From positions 1 through 64,000 of the forward strand of contig JAHXIV010000014.1 of the NCBI GenBank assembly GCA_025655455.1: DNA of 64,000 nt, read 5' to 3'. The position numbers and the translations under genes were made by a program. Shown here piece after piece: positions 18,150 to 28,985 of this stretch. Position 1 is the first letter of the stretch. The number at the start of each line of letters is the position of its first letter. Source of the stretch: a gamma proteobacterium symbiont of Taylorina sp. Its GTDB lineage: Bacteria > Pseudomonadota > Gammaproteobacteria > GRL18. Below the pieces are notes generated by a model. That model was not told the origin of the DNA and made no database searches. It worked only from the letters and a program-made list of their open reading frames with translations.

Positions 18150-19163
18150 ATGGGTGAATTGACTTTTTTACTTATTTTATTCAGTATTGGTATCGTTTTG
18201 TTAGTGGCGATGTTTACTTATTATAAACATCATAAAAAAATTCGTGATGAGATTGAAGATTTTAATCATCATGCAAATAATCTTGATGATGTCCTGTTAG
18301 ATAACGCATTTGAAAAAAGTCCCCATAATAATCAGTCAGGGCATCTTAATTCAGATCAGATAATATCTTCCAGAACCAGTGATCTGATTGATCAGCAGTT
18401 GCCCAAATCTTTTTCTGCATCAAAGAGTGATAATTTTAATATCGATGATGTCCAGTTAATGGACGAGCGTTCATTCATTAATGCTTCCAGCAATTCTTAT
18501 TCTGCAGAAAAAAATGATGCTGATGATGAACTGGTAGATGGTGTTTATCTGAAAAGTAAACGGGTTATTGCAAATCCAAATCCGCAGCGTAATCCGTTGA
18601 AATCCTATTCTAAAACAACTGATACATTTAATACACATATCAAAAATACCCAGACAGTACAAACGATTGAAATGATCTATGACAAACTACCAGATGCTGT
18701 AGAAGAACTTATTATTTCCCATACCATATTATCTAAAAACGGCTCTTTTAGCGGAAAGGAATTGCTTAAAGCAATTTATACTGCAGGCTTACTGCATGGA
18801 GAAATGGATATCTTTCATTATCCGGGTGATAAAAAACCACAGACATATGCCTTGTTTAGTCTGGCTAATCTTGTAGAACCGGGTACCTTTAATCTGGAAG
18901 AGGCTGACAGCTTTTCAACCCCCGGTGTGTCACTATTTATGCGCCTGCCTTCACGTATAGATAATAATGATGCCTATGATAAATTTATTAAAGTGGCTAT
19001 TATTATTGCAACAGAACTGGATGCTGAACTTTGTGATGAAAAACGCTGTCGTTTAACACAGCAAACAGTGACCCATAAAAAAGAGCTGATCAAAAAATTG
19101 AACTTTCAATTAATGAAAGCAGAAAAGACTATGATAAATGCTGCCAAAGACAGCCAGCGGTAA
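18150..19163 (+). CDS. zipA: Cell division protein ZipA
   Basis: A 337-residue protein with an N-terminal membrane helix (LTFLLILFSIGIVLLVAMFT), a charged variable linker (about 30-180) and the C-terminal FtsZ-binding domain (about 195-325, with LLKAIYTAGLLHGEMDIFHY and FMRLPSRIDN). ZipA tethers FtsZ to the inner membrane. It directly follows smc. In most relatives ligA comes next; here a 2.7-kb interval intervenes, and the last coding part of zipA (19102-19126) recurs exactly in front of ligA. Confidence 0.93.
   Translation: MGELTFLLILFSIGIVLLVAMFTYYKHHKKIRDEIEDFNHHANNLDDVLLDNAFEKSPHNNQSGHLNSDQIISSRTSDLIDQQLPKSFSASKSDNFNIDDVQLMDERSFINASSNSYSAEKNDADDELVDGVYLKSKRVIANPNPQRNPLKSYSKTTDTFNTHIKNTQTVQTIEMIYDKLPDAVEELIISHTILSKNGSFSGKELLKAIYTAGLLHGEMDIFHYPGDKKPQTYALFSLANLVEPGTFNLEEADSFSTPGVSLFMRLPSRIDNNDAYDKFIKVAIIIATELDAELCDEKRCRLTQQTVTHKKELIKKLNFQLMKAEKTMINAAKDSQR
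19102..19126 (+). repeat. 25-bp direct repeat, left copy (in the zipA 3' end)
   Basis: Twenty-five bases beginning ACTTTCAATTAATG and ending GCAGAAAA, coding for the end of ZipA, recur exactly at 21786-21810 just before ligA. The 2.66 kb between the copies is unlike the surrounding core genes, so the pair may mark the edges of an inserted segment. Confidence 0.85.
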
Positions 19164-19223
19164 GCCTGGTTAAGGTTTTTAGTGGTATAGTGAATTGCCA
19201 TTAAAAGTCATAATTTGACACAT

Positions 19224-19237
19224 AAACCACACCTAAA
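19224..19237 (+). repeat. 14-bp direct repeat AAACCACACCTAAA, left copy
   Basis: The same 14 bases occur at 21710-21723, each preceded by a similar TTG-containing stretch. The pair is nested inside the 25-bp direct repeats bounding the zipA-ligA interval. Confidence 0.6.
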
Positions 19238-19255
19238 ATAAAAAACGAGTTATTA

Positions 19256-19488
19256 TTAAACCTCAAAACACAAAAAACCCGGACGCTGTAACGTCTTAGG
19301 ATTTCTACCCATACGTTGTGCTATATGACGAAGATTAAAGCTACCAAAGCCTCTAATTTCTATTCTTTCACCACTGGCGAGGATTGAGTCTTGTGTTCCA
19401 GTATGACATCAACGGCTGATTTCACATCTACTATAGAGAGGTGTCTGTTTTTATCAGCCAGGATATCGATTAAGTCTGATTTAGTCAT
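19256..19488 (-). pseudogene. ihfB: Frameshifted, truncated copy of integration host factor beta subunit
   Basis: From an ATG at 19486-19488 the frame begins MTKSDLIDILADKNRHLSIV and continues to [10 protein letters not shown], matching the IhfB start, then hits a stop after a shift. In the next frame it resumes as [14 protein letters not shown] and RMGRNPKT, the DNA-intercalating arm region of IHF-beta, then ends with an unrelated short tail instead of the normal C-terminus. Frameshift plus C-terminal loss mean it cannot make a normal subunit. A functional ihfB presumably exists elsewhere. Confidence 0.85.
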
Positions 19489-19559
19489 GGGTTAATGATA
19501 TCTGATTAAACCAAAAAGAGATATACTCTAAACACAACAGCTATTAATATTCTAATAAT

Positions 19560-20318
19560 ATGAAAAAAATATTCAATCTTTTAAGAATGCTTATATCCAT
19601 ATATGTTTTAGTCGGCATTATGTTATTCGTGTTTCAACGCAATTTCATTTATTATCCTACTACAAAAATATCACATACATTTCAAGTTAAGTCCTTTTCA
19701 GTAGATGAGGAAACTGTTGAAGTTATCATTTTGAACAAAGGGAAAAACAATGCAATTATGTATTTTGGTGGGAACGGGGAATCTGTTGTAAGAAATGCAC
19801 CTGACTTTATTAAAACTTTCCCGAATCATACTCTCTATCTGGTTAATTATAGAGGATATGGGGGGAGTACCGGTAATCCAACAGAGCAAGCCCTTTATTC
19901 AGATGCCCAGCACATATATGATGAAATTGAGAATCAACACCAGAAAATATCCGTTATTGGCCGTAGTTTAGGTACAGGAATAGCAACATTTCTTGCCTCA
20001 AAAAGAAAAATACATAAAATAGCTTTAGTGACACCTTATGACAGTATTGAACATATCGCTCAAGACCAATATAAAATATATCCTATTTCAATATTACTAC
20101 AGGATAAATATAATTCGTTCCACCGAATTAAAGAGATTAAATCAGATGCTTTGATTATTCTTGCTGAACACGATATGGTGATCCCGTTAAAATACTCCAC
20201 CAGGCTGATAAAAGCATTTCCAGCATCACAAGTTACAGTAGAAACAATAAAAGGTGTTGGACATAATAATCTTTCACAAAAAGAAAAATATTACCAACTA
20301 TTAAAACAATTCTTATGA
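19560..20318 (+). CDS. Membrane-anchored alpha/beta hydrolase
   Basis: A 252-residue serine hydrolase of the BEM46/serine aminopeptidase type. An N-terminal membrane helix (about 8-25) is followed by the RNFIYYPT segment typical of this group. The catalytic triad is visible: nucleophile elbow GRSLG (Ser136), Asp205 in AEHDMVIP and His235 in GVGHNN; NYRGYGGSTG forms the oxyanion area. The substrate is unknown. It lies in the accessory zipA-ligA interval and its stop overlaps the next start (ATGA), so the two are translationally coupled. Confidence 0.85.
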   Translation: MKKIFNLLRMLISIYVLVGIMLFVFQRNFIYYPTTKISHTFQVKSFSVDEETVEVIILNKGKNNAIMYFGGNGESVVRNAPDFIKTFPNHTLYLVNYRGYGGSTGNPTEQALYSDAQHIYDEIENQHQKISVIGRSLGTGIATFLASKRKIHKIALVTPYDSIEHIAQDQYKIYPISILLQDKYNSFHRIKEIKSDALIILAEHDMVIPLKYSTRLIKAFPASQVTVETIKGVGHNNLSQKEKYYQLLKQFL

Positions 20319-20554
20319 GAATAATTCTGTTACTTCTTTTTCTTGGTTTCTCCGGCTTGTCTCAAGCAGAAGAGTGGTACGCAATGGCTCGTCATGGTGA
20401 ATGTATTAGCTTGGCTAAAATGACTGATAGAACTGATATTATTAAAGGTACTCAGACTCCTGCCGAAATAGAAGCAATGCTGAAAAAAGCTGATATTGAT
20501 TATACTTTAGAGCCTATGCACAAAGAGTTTGAAGGGATGCTAAAGTTTAATTAG
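20315..20554 (+). CDS. Small secreted protein coupled to the hydrolase
   Basis: A 79-residue product with a clear signal peptide (MRIILLLLFLGFSGLSQA, cleavage near residue 18), leaving a mature peptide of about 60 residues with one Cys (HGECISLAKM). The start overlaps the hydrolase stop by four bases. I do not recognise the family. The coupling suggests a periplasmic partner or cargo of the hydrolase. Confidence 0.7.
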   Translation: MRIILLLLFLGFSGLSQAEEWYAMARHGECISLAKMTDRTDIIKGTQTPAEIEAMLKKADIDYTLEPMHKEFEGMLKFN

Positions 20555-20597
20555 TAGGAGAGCCTCATGTACGGGTTAACTCTTATATGATAATTTA

Positions 20598-20619
20598 TTT
20601 ACTAAGCAAATTTAGTAAA
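20598..20619 (+). terminator. Possible hairpin after the hydrolase pair
   Basis: TTTACTAA (20598-20605) and TTAGTAAA (20612-20619) form a perfect 8-bp stem with a six-base loop, 44 bp after the small secreted gene. There is no T-run behind it, so terminator function is uncertain. Confidence 0.3.
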
Positions 20620-20696
20620 CACCCCAATAAACACAGGTAAATTATTTTGTTATTATCTTTTTCGAATTTTAATTTTAATCTTATAGGAGTAAAGTC

Positions 20697-20798
20697 ATGA
20701 ACATTTTAGGTAAAATTTGTGTTAATTGTACAGTAGTTGCAGTTTCTTCATTATCTGTTATCACTGCAGTTGTATTAGTTTGGACTTCTTTGGTGTAG
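20697..20798 (+). CDS. 33-residue single-pass membrane peptide
   Basis: A short frame with a good ribosome site (TAGGAG, eight bases before the ATG) encodes MNILGKICVNCTVVAVSSLS followed by a hydrophobic run ending WTSLV. The whole peptide is essentially one membrane helix with two Cys near the start. It may be a genuine small membrane protein; no family is recognised and it lies in decaying DNA, so it could also be a remnant. Confidence 0.45.
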   Translation: MNILGKICVNCTVVAVSSLSVITAVVLVWTSLV

Positions 20799-20854
20799 AT
20801 TAGGAGTTTTGGCATTTTTAGGTAAGGGGGTTTTATAAAACTATATGGTTAAGT

Positions 20855-20938
20855 CTAGTCAACTTCTAACATCCCCTTCAAAAACTCAATCCGTTCCCGG
20901 TACATCCCAACATCAGCCTTATAGTTAAGTGCCAGTAC
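20855..20938 (-). pseudogene. Short gene remnant
   Basis: A minus-strand frame without a start encodes a charged helical tail (NYKADVGMYRERIEFLKGML, then EVD and stop). A stop lies a few codons upstream, so only the last 27 residues survive. It looks like the C-terminus of a lost gene. The family is unknown. Confidence 0.35.
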
Positions 20939-21081
20939 TTGGTCAATTTAAAATTCCAGCAAGCCAAAAATAATTTTAATCTATAAAAAAATTATTGAAG
21001 TTGCCTAATTTAGAATAGATGTTATGATTATCTAAAGAGACTTACATTTTATTTAACTATCATTCAACGACAAAACAATCT

Positions 21082-21288
21082 ATGGAAGAATGTTACGAAT
21101 TTTTTGCTTGTAAAAAAACAGACTGCATTAAGCGTTCAATAAACAATCAACCTTGTTGGGAAGTAGAGGGTACATTATGTGCCACACATGGTGTTGACAT
21201 AAAAGAACTACAAAAAGGTTTGGGAAGCAAACTAGAAGTATGTAAATATTGTATTTATTATACAGATCATATTAATCACCCATCATAA
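21082..21288 (+). CDS. Small cysteine-rich protein with CW-type motif
   Basis: A 68-residue protein with eight Cys in a pattern resembling a metal-binding module attached to some bacterial signalling proteins: CYEFFACKKTDC, then PCWEVEGTLC, then CKYC. Here it stands alone. A likely role is binding Zn, Fe or a cluster; this is inference from the Cys spacing. It lies in the zipA-ligA interval, with no partner gene and no strong ribosome site. Confidence 0.6.
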   Translation: MEECYEFFACKKTDCIKRSINNQPCWEVEGTLCATHGVDIKELQKGLGSKLEVCKYCIYYTDHINHPS

Positions 21289-21338
21289 TTACTATTTTAT
21301 TTATATTTTTTGATATCTGGATGTTATAGCACCAGTCG

Positions 21339-21498
21339 TTATACCTTAGCATTAAATCTATCAGTTAAAATCTTGATTCGTTGATGGTACAAGTCAGTGG
21401 TGATGTTCTCATTATTGCTATTGAGAGGCAGAGCTGCATTTATGTGTGTTCGAACTCCATAATTTTATTCAGTATTTCAGTATTTCAGTATCAGACAT
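21339..21498 (-). pseudogene. Decayed small gene with microrepeat
   Basis: A good ribosome site (GAGAGGTG) precedes ATG at 21496-21498, but translation stops after MSDTEILKY because of a short TATTTCAG-type tandem duplication (21466-21492). A downstream frame continues coherently as NAALPLNSNNENITTDLYHQ and RIKILTDRFNAKV before a stop at 21339. This is the pattern of a recently broken gene. The final Y-x-x-R-I-x-x-L pattern recalls the remnant at 20855. The rest of 21289-21785 holds no gene I can support. Confidence 0.35.
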
Positions 21499-21709
21499 AA
21501 TTCACCTCTCAATTGATATGAGTTAATTTTAAGTAAGTGCATTTGTGGTGTCTGTAGGAAAAGTCTGATTTTGGTGTAGGGAATTATATTTTATTTGTAA
21601 AATAATAATATTTAAATGTAAGGTAACAATAATTCTAATCTATTTATTTGTGATAGTGAGTTTGTTAAAATCAGCATGATATTTATATGGAGTTAATAAA
21701 TTGCTGAAC

Positions 21710-21723
21710 AAACCACACCTAAA
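21710..21723 (+). repeat. 14-bp direct repeat AAACCACACCTAAA, right copy
   Basis: Exact match to 19224-19237; lies 62 bp before the right 25-bp repeat. Confidence 0.6.
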
Positions 21724-21785
21724 TAAGATGCTTTTTAAACTAACAATTATAGATTGTTGAATTATAATGATATATTTTAATTGTG

Positions 21786-23877
<2,092 letters not shown>

Positions 23878-23932
23878 ATTTCTTAAATGCTTATATAGAC
23901 ATATTTTATGCAGGATTCAGTTCAATCCGTAA

Positions 23933-25174
23933 TTAATCTGTCACTGTAATAGTACTGCTATCACTGGCAACACTCTCTCCAATAATATTAGCAGCAGCAT
24001 CCAAAGCAAATATGCGCAGTTCTAAAACGAGTCCACTGAAACCTTTTGGTAATGGTAAATTAAAGGCTATCAGGTCGCCGTCAACTTTTGCATAAGAACC
24101 TGCTGGTAGTGGGATGACCTGTTTTTGATACTGTGGACGACTGGCATTTTGTTCAGCAAATAGCGGCGTTGGAAGATTGAATTCCATTTGATAACTACTG
24201 GCATTGGGATATTCCTTCCAGATAAGCAGATTGGTTTCACCGCCATAGAGTTTATCTCCATCAACCGGTAAGACCCAGTCTGTGCGCGGCACTCTGTATT
24301 GTATGGTTTTTTCCTGTCCTGCTGTGAGTGTGAAAGTCTTGTTGTTTCGATCAGTCATTTCAACCGTACCGGAAGCAACACTGACGGTGAGAGTACCATT
24401 GGCACCGCTTTGACCGTATTTAGTTGTAAACTCAGAAGTGGTTCCAGCTGCTCTGCTGCAAGAAGCTGATACTTTGATATCTGCTGCTATGGTGCGAACT
24501 TCATAATCACCAGTATTTGTACAATCTACCGTTGATGTCACTTCCCCCCGAACCAGAGCAATAGAATTATTACTTTCAACAGCCGGACTTAAAACGGTGA
24601 CGGTCTTTTCTTTAGAAGCAATGATAGTACCGTCATTACGTTGAATTTTAATTGATGAATCTTTTAGTGTTAATAAGGCACCGATATCCGGGATGGTGTC
24701 TGAAGCGGTAGGGGCTTGTGTAGCAATAGACGTTAATGAGAAAGTTTGGCCAGTGACTTCCAGTACGGTGGCTGTGGGGGTAATATCTAATCCTAATAAG
24801 TTCCATAAGCGATCATAATCTTGTTGGGTTGCTATAATTTGTGTTACAACACCACCGGAGGAACTCGATTCAATTTTAAAATGTACAATAAGCTCGCCAT
24901 TGACCGATTGTCTGGATTCGACTAATGAATGGTGGTTATTTAAATCAGCTATGCTACTAAATTCATAAGTATATGTGTTACCACAAACATCTCCGGATTC
25001 ACTTAAACTAAAATTCCAGCCGTCAAGATTACCTAATCCTTGTTCTGCTAAGGCCTGCTCATCTATAGTACTTGTAATTCTGTTAAAACTATCCCAACAC
25101 TCTTCTGCACTAACTACTAATGGATTAGCAATTAATCCGCTGATAAAAATAAATGATAATAAAATTCTTTTCAC
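23933..25174 (-). CDS. Secreted FecR-domain protein
   Basis: A 413-residue exported protein with a signal peptide (MKRILLSFIFISGLIANPLV, cleavage after SAEE-region near 23). The middle (about 150-300) resembles a FecR-type beta domain (SIKIQRNDGTIIAS, ALVRGEVTST, GTVEMTDRNNKTFTLTAGQE), followed by a fibronectin-like C-terminal half (DWVLPVDGDKLYGGETNLLI). Such proteins are usually periplasmic or surface scaffolds; the partner is unknown. It lies between ligA and the Bat operon, with which it shares the strand, but an 89-bp gap separates it from batD. Confidence 0.65.
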   Translation of the reverse strand: MKRILLSFIFISGLIANPLVVSAEECWDSFNRITSTIDEQALAEQGLGNLDGWNFSLSESGDVCGNTYTYEFSSIADLNNHHSLVESRQSVNGELIVHFKIESSSSGGVVTQIIATQQDYDRLWNLLGLDITPTATVLEVTGQTFSLTSIATQAPTASDTIPDIGALLTLKDSSIKIQRNDGTIIASKEKTVTVLSPAVESNNSIALVRGEVTSTVDCTNTGDYEVRTIAADIKVSASCSRAAGTTSEFTTKYGQSGANGTLTVSVASGTVEMTDRNNKTFTLTAGQEKTIQYRVPRTDWVLPVDGDKLYGGETNLLIWKEYPNASSYQMEFNLPTPLFAEQNASRPQYQKQVIPLPAGSYAKVDGDLIAFNLPLPKGFSGLVLELRIFALDAAANIIGESVASDSSTITVTD

Positions 25175-25263
25175 TTGTTACTCTCCAGAATGATTACTCT
25201 TTTTAATTGTTGATTTTATTGCTGTAATAGAGTTCTGATATTAGACCCTTTATTAACCAATAG

Positions 25264-27021
25264 TCAAGGATTCAAAGCCGTAAAGCCCTGATGTCTTTGT
25301 TCTTGTGATTTAATATCTAATTGATCCTGCCTGATAAATTCTTTGATACACTGACTTAAATCATTACCTGTCCAGCTTTGCTTATTAGCTGAATATTGAG
25401 AACTTTCCAGAGTGTTTATGGCGTTGATGAATTCTTTGTCCTCTATTAAGTCAATAATTTGAGATAAACCGGTTAATAGTGGTTTATTAAAGTAATGTTG
25501 AGCCCAATAAACCAGAGCATCACTGACACTATGAGCATCATTGTTCAGACAATATCCATATAGATTTTGCAATAATTGTTGGTGTTCTTCGCGGGTGTTT
25601 TTAACCTTATTCTTTAATGAATATTTTCTTTTAGAAGATTTTTTCTGTGCAGCAATCATAATTAATAAAATTAAAGTAACCAGCCAGATGATTAATAAGC
25701 CCAGACTGATCCAGAACCAGATGTTTTTGCTGAGAGCCACATTTTTATAAACGACTTTTTCAACTATTTCCTTTATATTTTCCGGTATATTAACATCGGA
25801 TGTATCGGCTATTGTTGGGGGAATGGGGGCTTTAACTGGATCAGCTTCAATTTCAGTATTTTGTTGAGCAAGCAGGTTTTTTGCTTCAAGAACAGCTATT
25901 TCCTGTTGCCTGGTTTTTATATTCCACCAGTCAATTTTAATCTCAGGTAAAGTAAACTCACCTTCTTTTAACGGAATAATGGCAATTGTGTCGCGTCGTG
26001 AACCCACTACTTTTCCATTGATTAATTGAGTATTGAGTTTTTCTTTATCAGGATATGTTTTTATAGCTTTAGAAGAGGGGACGCTAATAGGAGGTAATTG
26101 AGAACCCAGCAAGCCGGTTGCTCTGACAACAATATGTCGAGTAACGGCTTCACCTGATTTTATTGTATCTATGTCTTCAAGAATCTCGGATTCAATAACC
26201 AGCTTTTCTGCAGGCAGCCAGTTTTTACCGCTATAATGTTCAGGTATGGGTAAGATATTAAGTTTTACAGCTTTGGTGCGGCTGATTATTTGTCGTCCGG
26301 GGCGTGAGAAAAGAGAAAAGTTCTGACTGACTTCTACATTACCATTAAATGTGATGGCAGGAATAATTAATTCACCACTTTGTTGTGGATAAATTGCATA
26401 AATACGTTCAATAATATTGTAACGATGTTTTGCTATCATTTTGCTATAACTATTGTCCTCGCCCAATTTTTCTATGACAGTATTATTAAGTTCGAGTTCA
26501 CTTAATGTTGCATTAGTAAAACGAATGCGATGAAAGAGCTGAAGTTTAACTAAAATCTGCTGCTGTACATAGAATTCATCCTGATTGTCATCTGCTATTG
26601 AGATCTTTAAAAAAGCCTCTTTACCATCGGCTCCCGGTGTAGCGGAAGGTTTGCGAATAATAAGGTGAATAGTCTGACTCTTTTCATCACCCACCTCAAT
26701 TTCCGGAATACTCACTTCCCCTGTTTTTTTTGCCAAAAGGCTAATAGACCAGGTGTGAGTTCTGGATGCCTTGCCGTTAATCAGGCTGTAATTCTGGCTC
26801 TGACTTCTGGTTAAAATCTGAAAACCTTCCTCCAGTACAGAAAAATCCGGCTCGCCTGAATTATTTTTAGCTGTGATTTGTAATAATATCGTTTCATCAA
26901 TACTGAGAACTGTACGCCCGGTTGATGCAGTGACTTTAGCCATGGCATTGCATAGTGGTATTAACAACAGAGCAAATAAAAAAAATAATCGTAATAGTCT
27001 GTAATGTTTAAGTATTACCAT
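25264..27021 (-). CDS. batD: BatD-like protein (oxygen tolerance)
   Basis: A 585-residue membrane protein: signal peptide (about 1-28), repeated beta-rich immunoglobulin-like domains (ASTGRTVLSIDETILLQITA; YAIYPQQSGELIIPAITFNG; LKEGEFTLPEIKIDWW), a membrane helix near 437-460 and a cytoplasmic helical tail. This is the BatD layout. Bat proteins form a membrane complex with MoxR ATPases, linked to aerotolerance or envelope stress in Bacteroides and spirochaetes; the molecular task is unsettled. It overlaps batB/C by seven bases. Confidence 0.9.
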   Translation of the reverse strand: MVILKHYRLLRLFFLFALLLIPLCNAMAKVTASTGRTVLSIDETILLQITAKNNSGEPDFSVLEEGFQILTRSQSQNYSLINGKASRTHTWSISLLAKKTGEVSIPEIEVGDEKSQTIHLIIRKPSATPGADGKEAFLKISIADDNQDEFYVQQQILVKLQLFHRIRFTNATLSELELNNTVIEKLGEDNSYSKMIAKHRYNIIERIYAIYPQQSGELIIPAITFNGNVEVSQNFSLFSRPGRQIISRTKAVKLNILPIPEHYSGKNWLPAEKLVIESEILEDIDTIKSGEAVTRHIVVRATGLLGSQLPPISVPSSKAIKTYPDKEKLNTQLINGKVVGSRRDTIAIIPLKEGEFTLPEIKIDWWNIKTRQQEIAVLEAKNLLAQQNTEIEADPVKAPIPPTIADTSDVNIPENIKEIVEKVVYKNVALSKNIWFWISLGLLIIWLVTLILLIMIAAQKKSSKRKYSLKNKVKNTREEHQQLLQNLYGYCLNNDAHSVSDALVYWAQHYFNKPLLTGLSQIIDLIEDKEFINAINTLESSQYSANKQSWTGNDLSQCIKEFIRQDQLDIKSQEQRHQGFTALNP

Positions 27022-28985
27022 GGATTACCCTCATATTGTGCCGGAGCATCTTTTTGTCTTTGTTTATTTAAAGAATTGTTACGAAATTTAATGCGCAGTA
27101 ATTCACCGGGATTATCCGGAATACGCTGCAGCCATTGCTTGAGTGATTGCTGTTCTTCCTGACTTAGCCTGGATAGGACATCTTCGCTGGTATTTTCTCC
27201 TTCACTGGCATCTGTTTCTTCAATATCCTGCTGCTGTGCAGATTGTGATTCTTTCTCTTCGGCAGTCATTTGCTCCTGTTCAGATTGCTCCTGAGCATCA
27301 TCGCTATCATTTTTCTCAGACTGTTGCTGTTCAGAGCTTTGATCTTTCTCAGATGAATTGTTTTGTTCTGTCTTATTTTGTTCAGAGGGATTATTGTCAG
27401 AGTCACTTTGTTGATTGTTATCTTCTGATTGATCATTTTTCTGTGATTCACTCTTGTCAGAGTCACTCGCCTGTTGATCCTTATCCTGCTGATCCTGTTT
27501 CTGGTCACCTGATTGCTGTTGATCTGGCTGCTGCTTTTGTTGTTCTAATAATTGTTTAATATAGTCACGACTTTTACCGGCATCCAACAAATCAGGATCT
27601 TTTTCCAGTGCCTTATCATAACTTTCTATGGCCTGTTCAAATTTTTGTAAATTTGCCAGAGCATTACCCTTATTATATAAGCTTTCAGCATCGTCAAATT
27701 GTTCATATTGCTCTACTGCCTGCTCAAATTCCCCAGCTTGATAATGTGCACCTGCTTTCCATAGAGTATTATCAAATTGTTCCGCAGCCTGGCTAAAATT
27801 CTTTCTTTTAAAGGCTTTTTGTCCTCTTTGATCTTTGTTTAGCCAAAGATTATTCCAGTTGTCACTATTGACAAATTCAGGTAGTGTGGTTTGTGCAAGC
27901 AAAGGCTCAGAATAAATAGAGGGTATGATAACTAATAAAATACTGATGGATAATAAGCCGCGGCGAAATATCAGCAGAAAAAAAGGAATAATGAATAAGG
28001 TCAGGTAAGCACCGGCATCCACCCATTGTTCATGTCTGTTTTCCTGGAGGCTGTCCTGTTTGAGTGAAGTGTTGTTATCCAATATGCCTTTTTTTAATAA
28101 TGCCTGGAAGTCACTATCATCCAGTGAGAGCTTGTGATAAGCGCCGCCACCACTTTGTGCCAGTTTTTTTAATAATTTTACAGTCAGTTTGCTGAGTATG
28201 ACCTGTCCGGACTTATCCTTTATAAAACCACCGGAACCAGGCAGCGGGATCGGTGATCCGGAATGACTGCCGACACCAATAATTGAAAGCTTATAGCCTT
28301 GCTGATGAAGCTGTTTTGCCAGCTTATTAATGTCAGCCTGATATTCTGAGTCAACGCCGTCGGTCATCAATAATATATCTCCCTGCATAAAGCCGGAATT
28401 AATTAATAGATCTTTTGCCGTTAACAGGGCATCGTTAATATGACTGCCGGACAAGGGCATAATTGAGACTTCCAGTGCGGGGAGTAATGAGATAATGGTT
28501 TTGTTATCTATGGTCAAAGGGCTGACAGTATGGGCATCTCCTGCAAAAGCAATTAATGCGCTTTGACCTTCTTTCTTTTGTTTTAAAATATCAATTAACT
28601 TGAGTTTTGCTCGTTCCAGACGAGAAGGTTTAATATCCTTAGCATTCATGGATAAGGAAAGATCAAGAATGATCACCAGCGCATCATCCTGCTGAAACAC
28701 CGGCTGTTGTTTTTTTTCCCAGCTGGGGCCTGCTATGGCAATGAGAGTGATTGAAAATAACAGCCATAAAAAACTAAAAGGTCGCAGCCACTGCATCAAG
28801 TGCTCAGATTTTTTCGTATTCCGCTGTTCCTGCATGAGTTGGTACTGCAATAACGGTGCATCACATACTTTTTCCCAGTTGTTTTTTTGTTTAACAAGTC
28901 TGACAACAAAAAATAAAAACAGGCCAACGGGTAATATTGCCCATAGCCACTCAGGGCGAAGAAAATGAAATGTAACCGGTATCAT
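27015..28985 (-). CDS. BatB/BatC fusion: VWA domain plus TPR protein
   Basis: A 656-residue membrane protein joining two Bat functions. Residues 1-340 hold two N-terminal helices and a von Willebrand A domain with a complete-looking MIDAS (DLSLSMNAKD, then TDGVDSEYQ), closed by a membrane helix. Residues about 375-470 are TPR repeats (AESLYNKGNALANLQKFEQA, IESYDKALEKDPDLLD), followed by a long Gln/Asp/Ser/Glu-rich tail and a conserved end (LKQWLQRIPDNPGELLRIKF). Fusion of BatB and BatC is common in gammaproteobacteria. Starts overlap batA by four bases (ATGA). Confidence 0.92.
   Translation of the reverse strand: MIPVTFHFLRPEWLWAILPVGLFLFFVVRLVKQKNNWEKVCDAPLLQYQLMQEQRNTKKSEHLMQWLRPFSFLWLLFSITLIAIAGPSWEKKQQPVFQQDDALVIILDLSLSMNAKDIKPSRLERAKLKLIDILKQKKEGQSALIAFAGDAHTVSPLTIDNKTIISLLPALEVSIMPLSGSHINDALLTAKDLLINSGFMQGDILLMTDGVDSEYQADINKLAKQLHQQGYKLSIIGVGSHSGSPIPLPGSGGFIKDKSGQVILSKLTVKLLKKLAQSGGGAYHKLSLDDSDFQALLKKGILDNNTSLKQDSLQENRHEQWVDAGAYLTLFIIPFFLLIFRRGLLSISILLVIIPSIYSEPLLAQTTLPEFVNSDNWNNLWLNKDQRGQKAFKRKNFSQAAEQFDNTLWKAGAHYQAGEFEQAVEQYEQFDDAESLYNKGNALANLQKFEQAIESYDKALEKDPDLLDAGKSRDYIKQLLEQQKQQPDQQQSGDQKQDQQDKDQQASDSDKSESQKNDQSEDNNQQSDSDNNPSEQNKTEQNNSSEKDQSSEQQQSEKNDSDDAQEQSEQEQMTAEEKESQSAQQQDIEETDASEGENTSEDVLSRLSQEEQQSLKQWLQRIPDNPGELLRIKFRNNSLNKQRQKDAPAQYEGNPW

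Noticed and set aside
21440-21460. GTTCGAACTCC resembling a tRNA T-loop.
   Set aside because: Flanking bases do not pair as a T-stem, and no acceptor or anticodon stem can be drawn.
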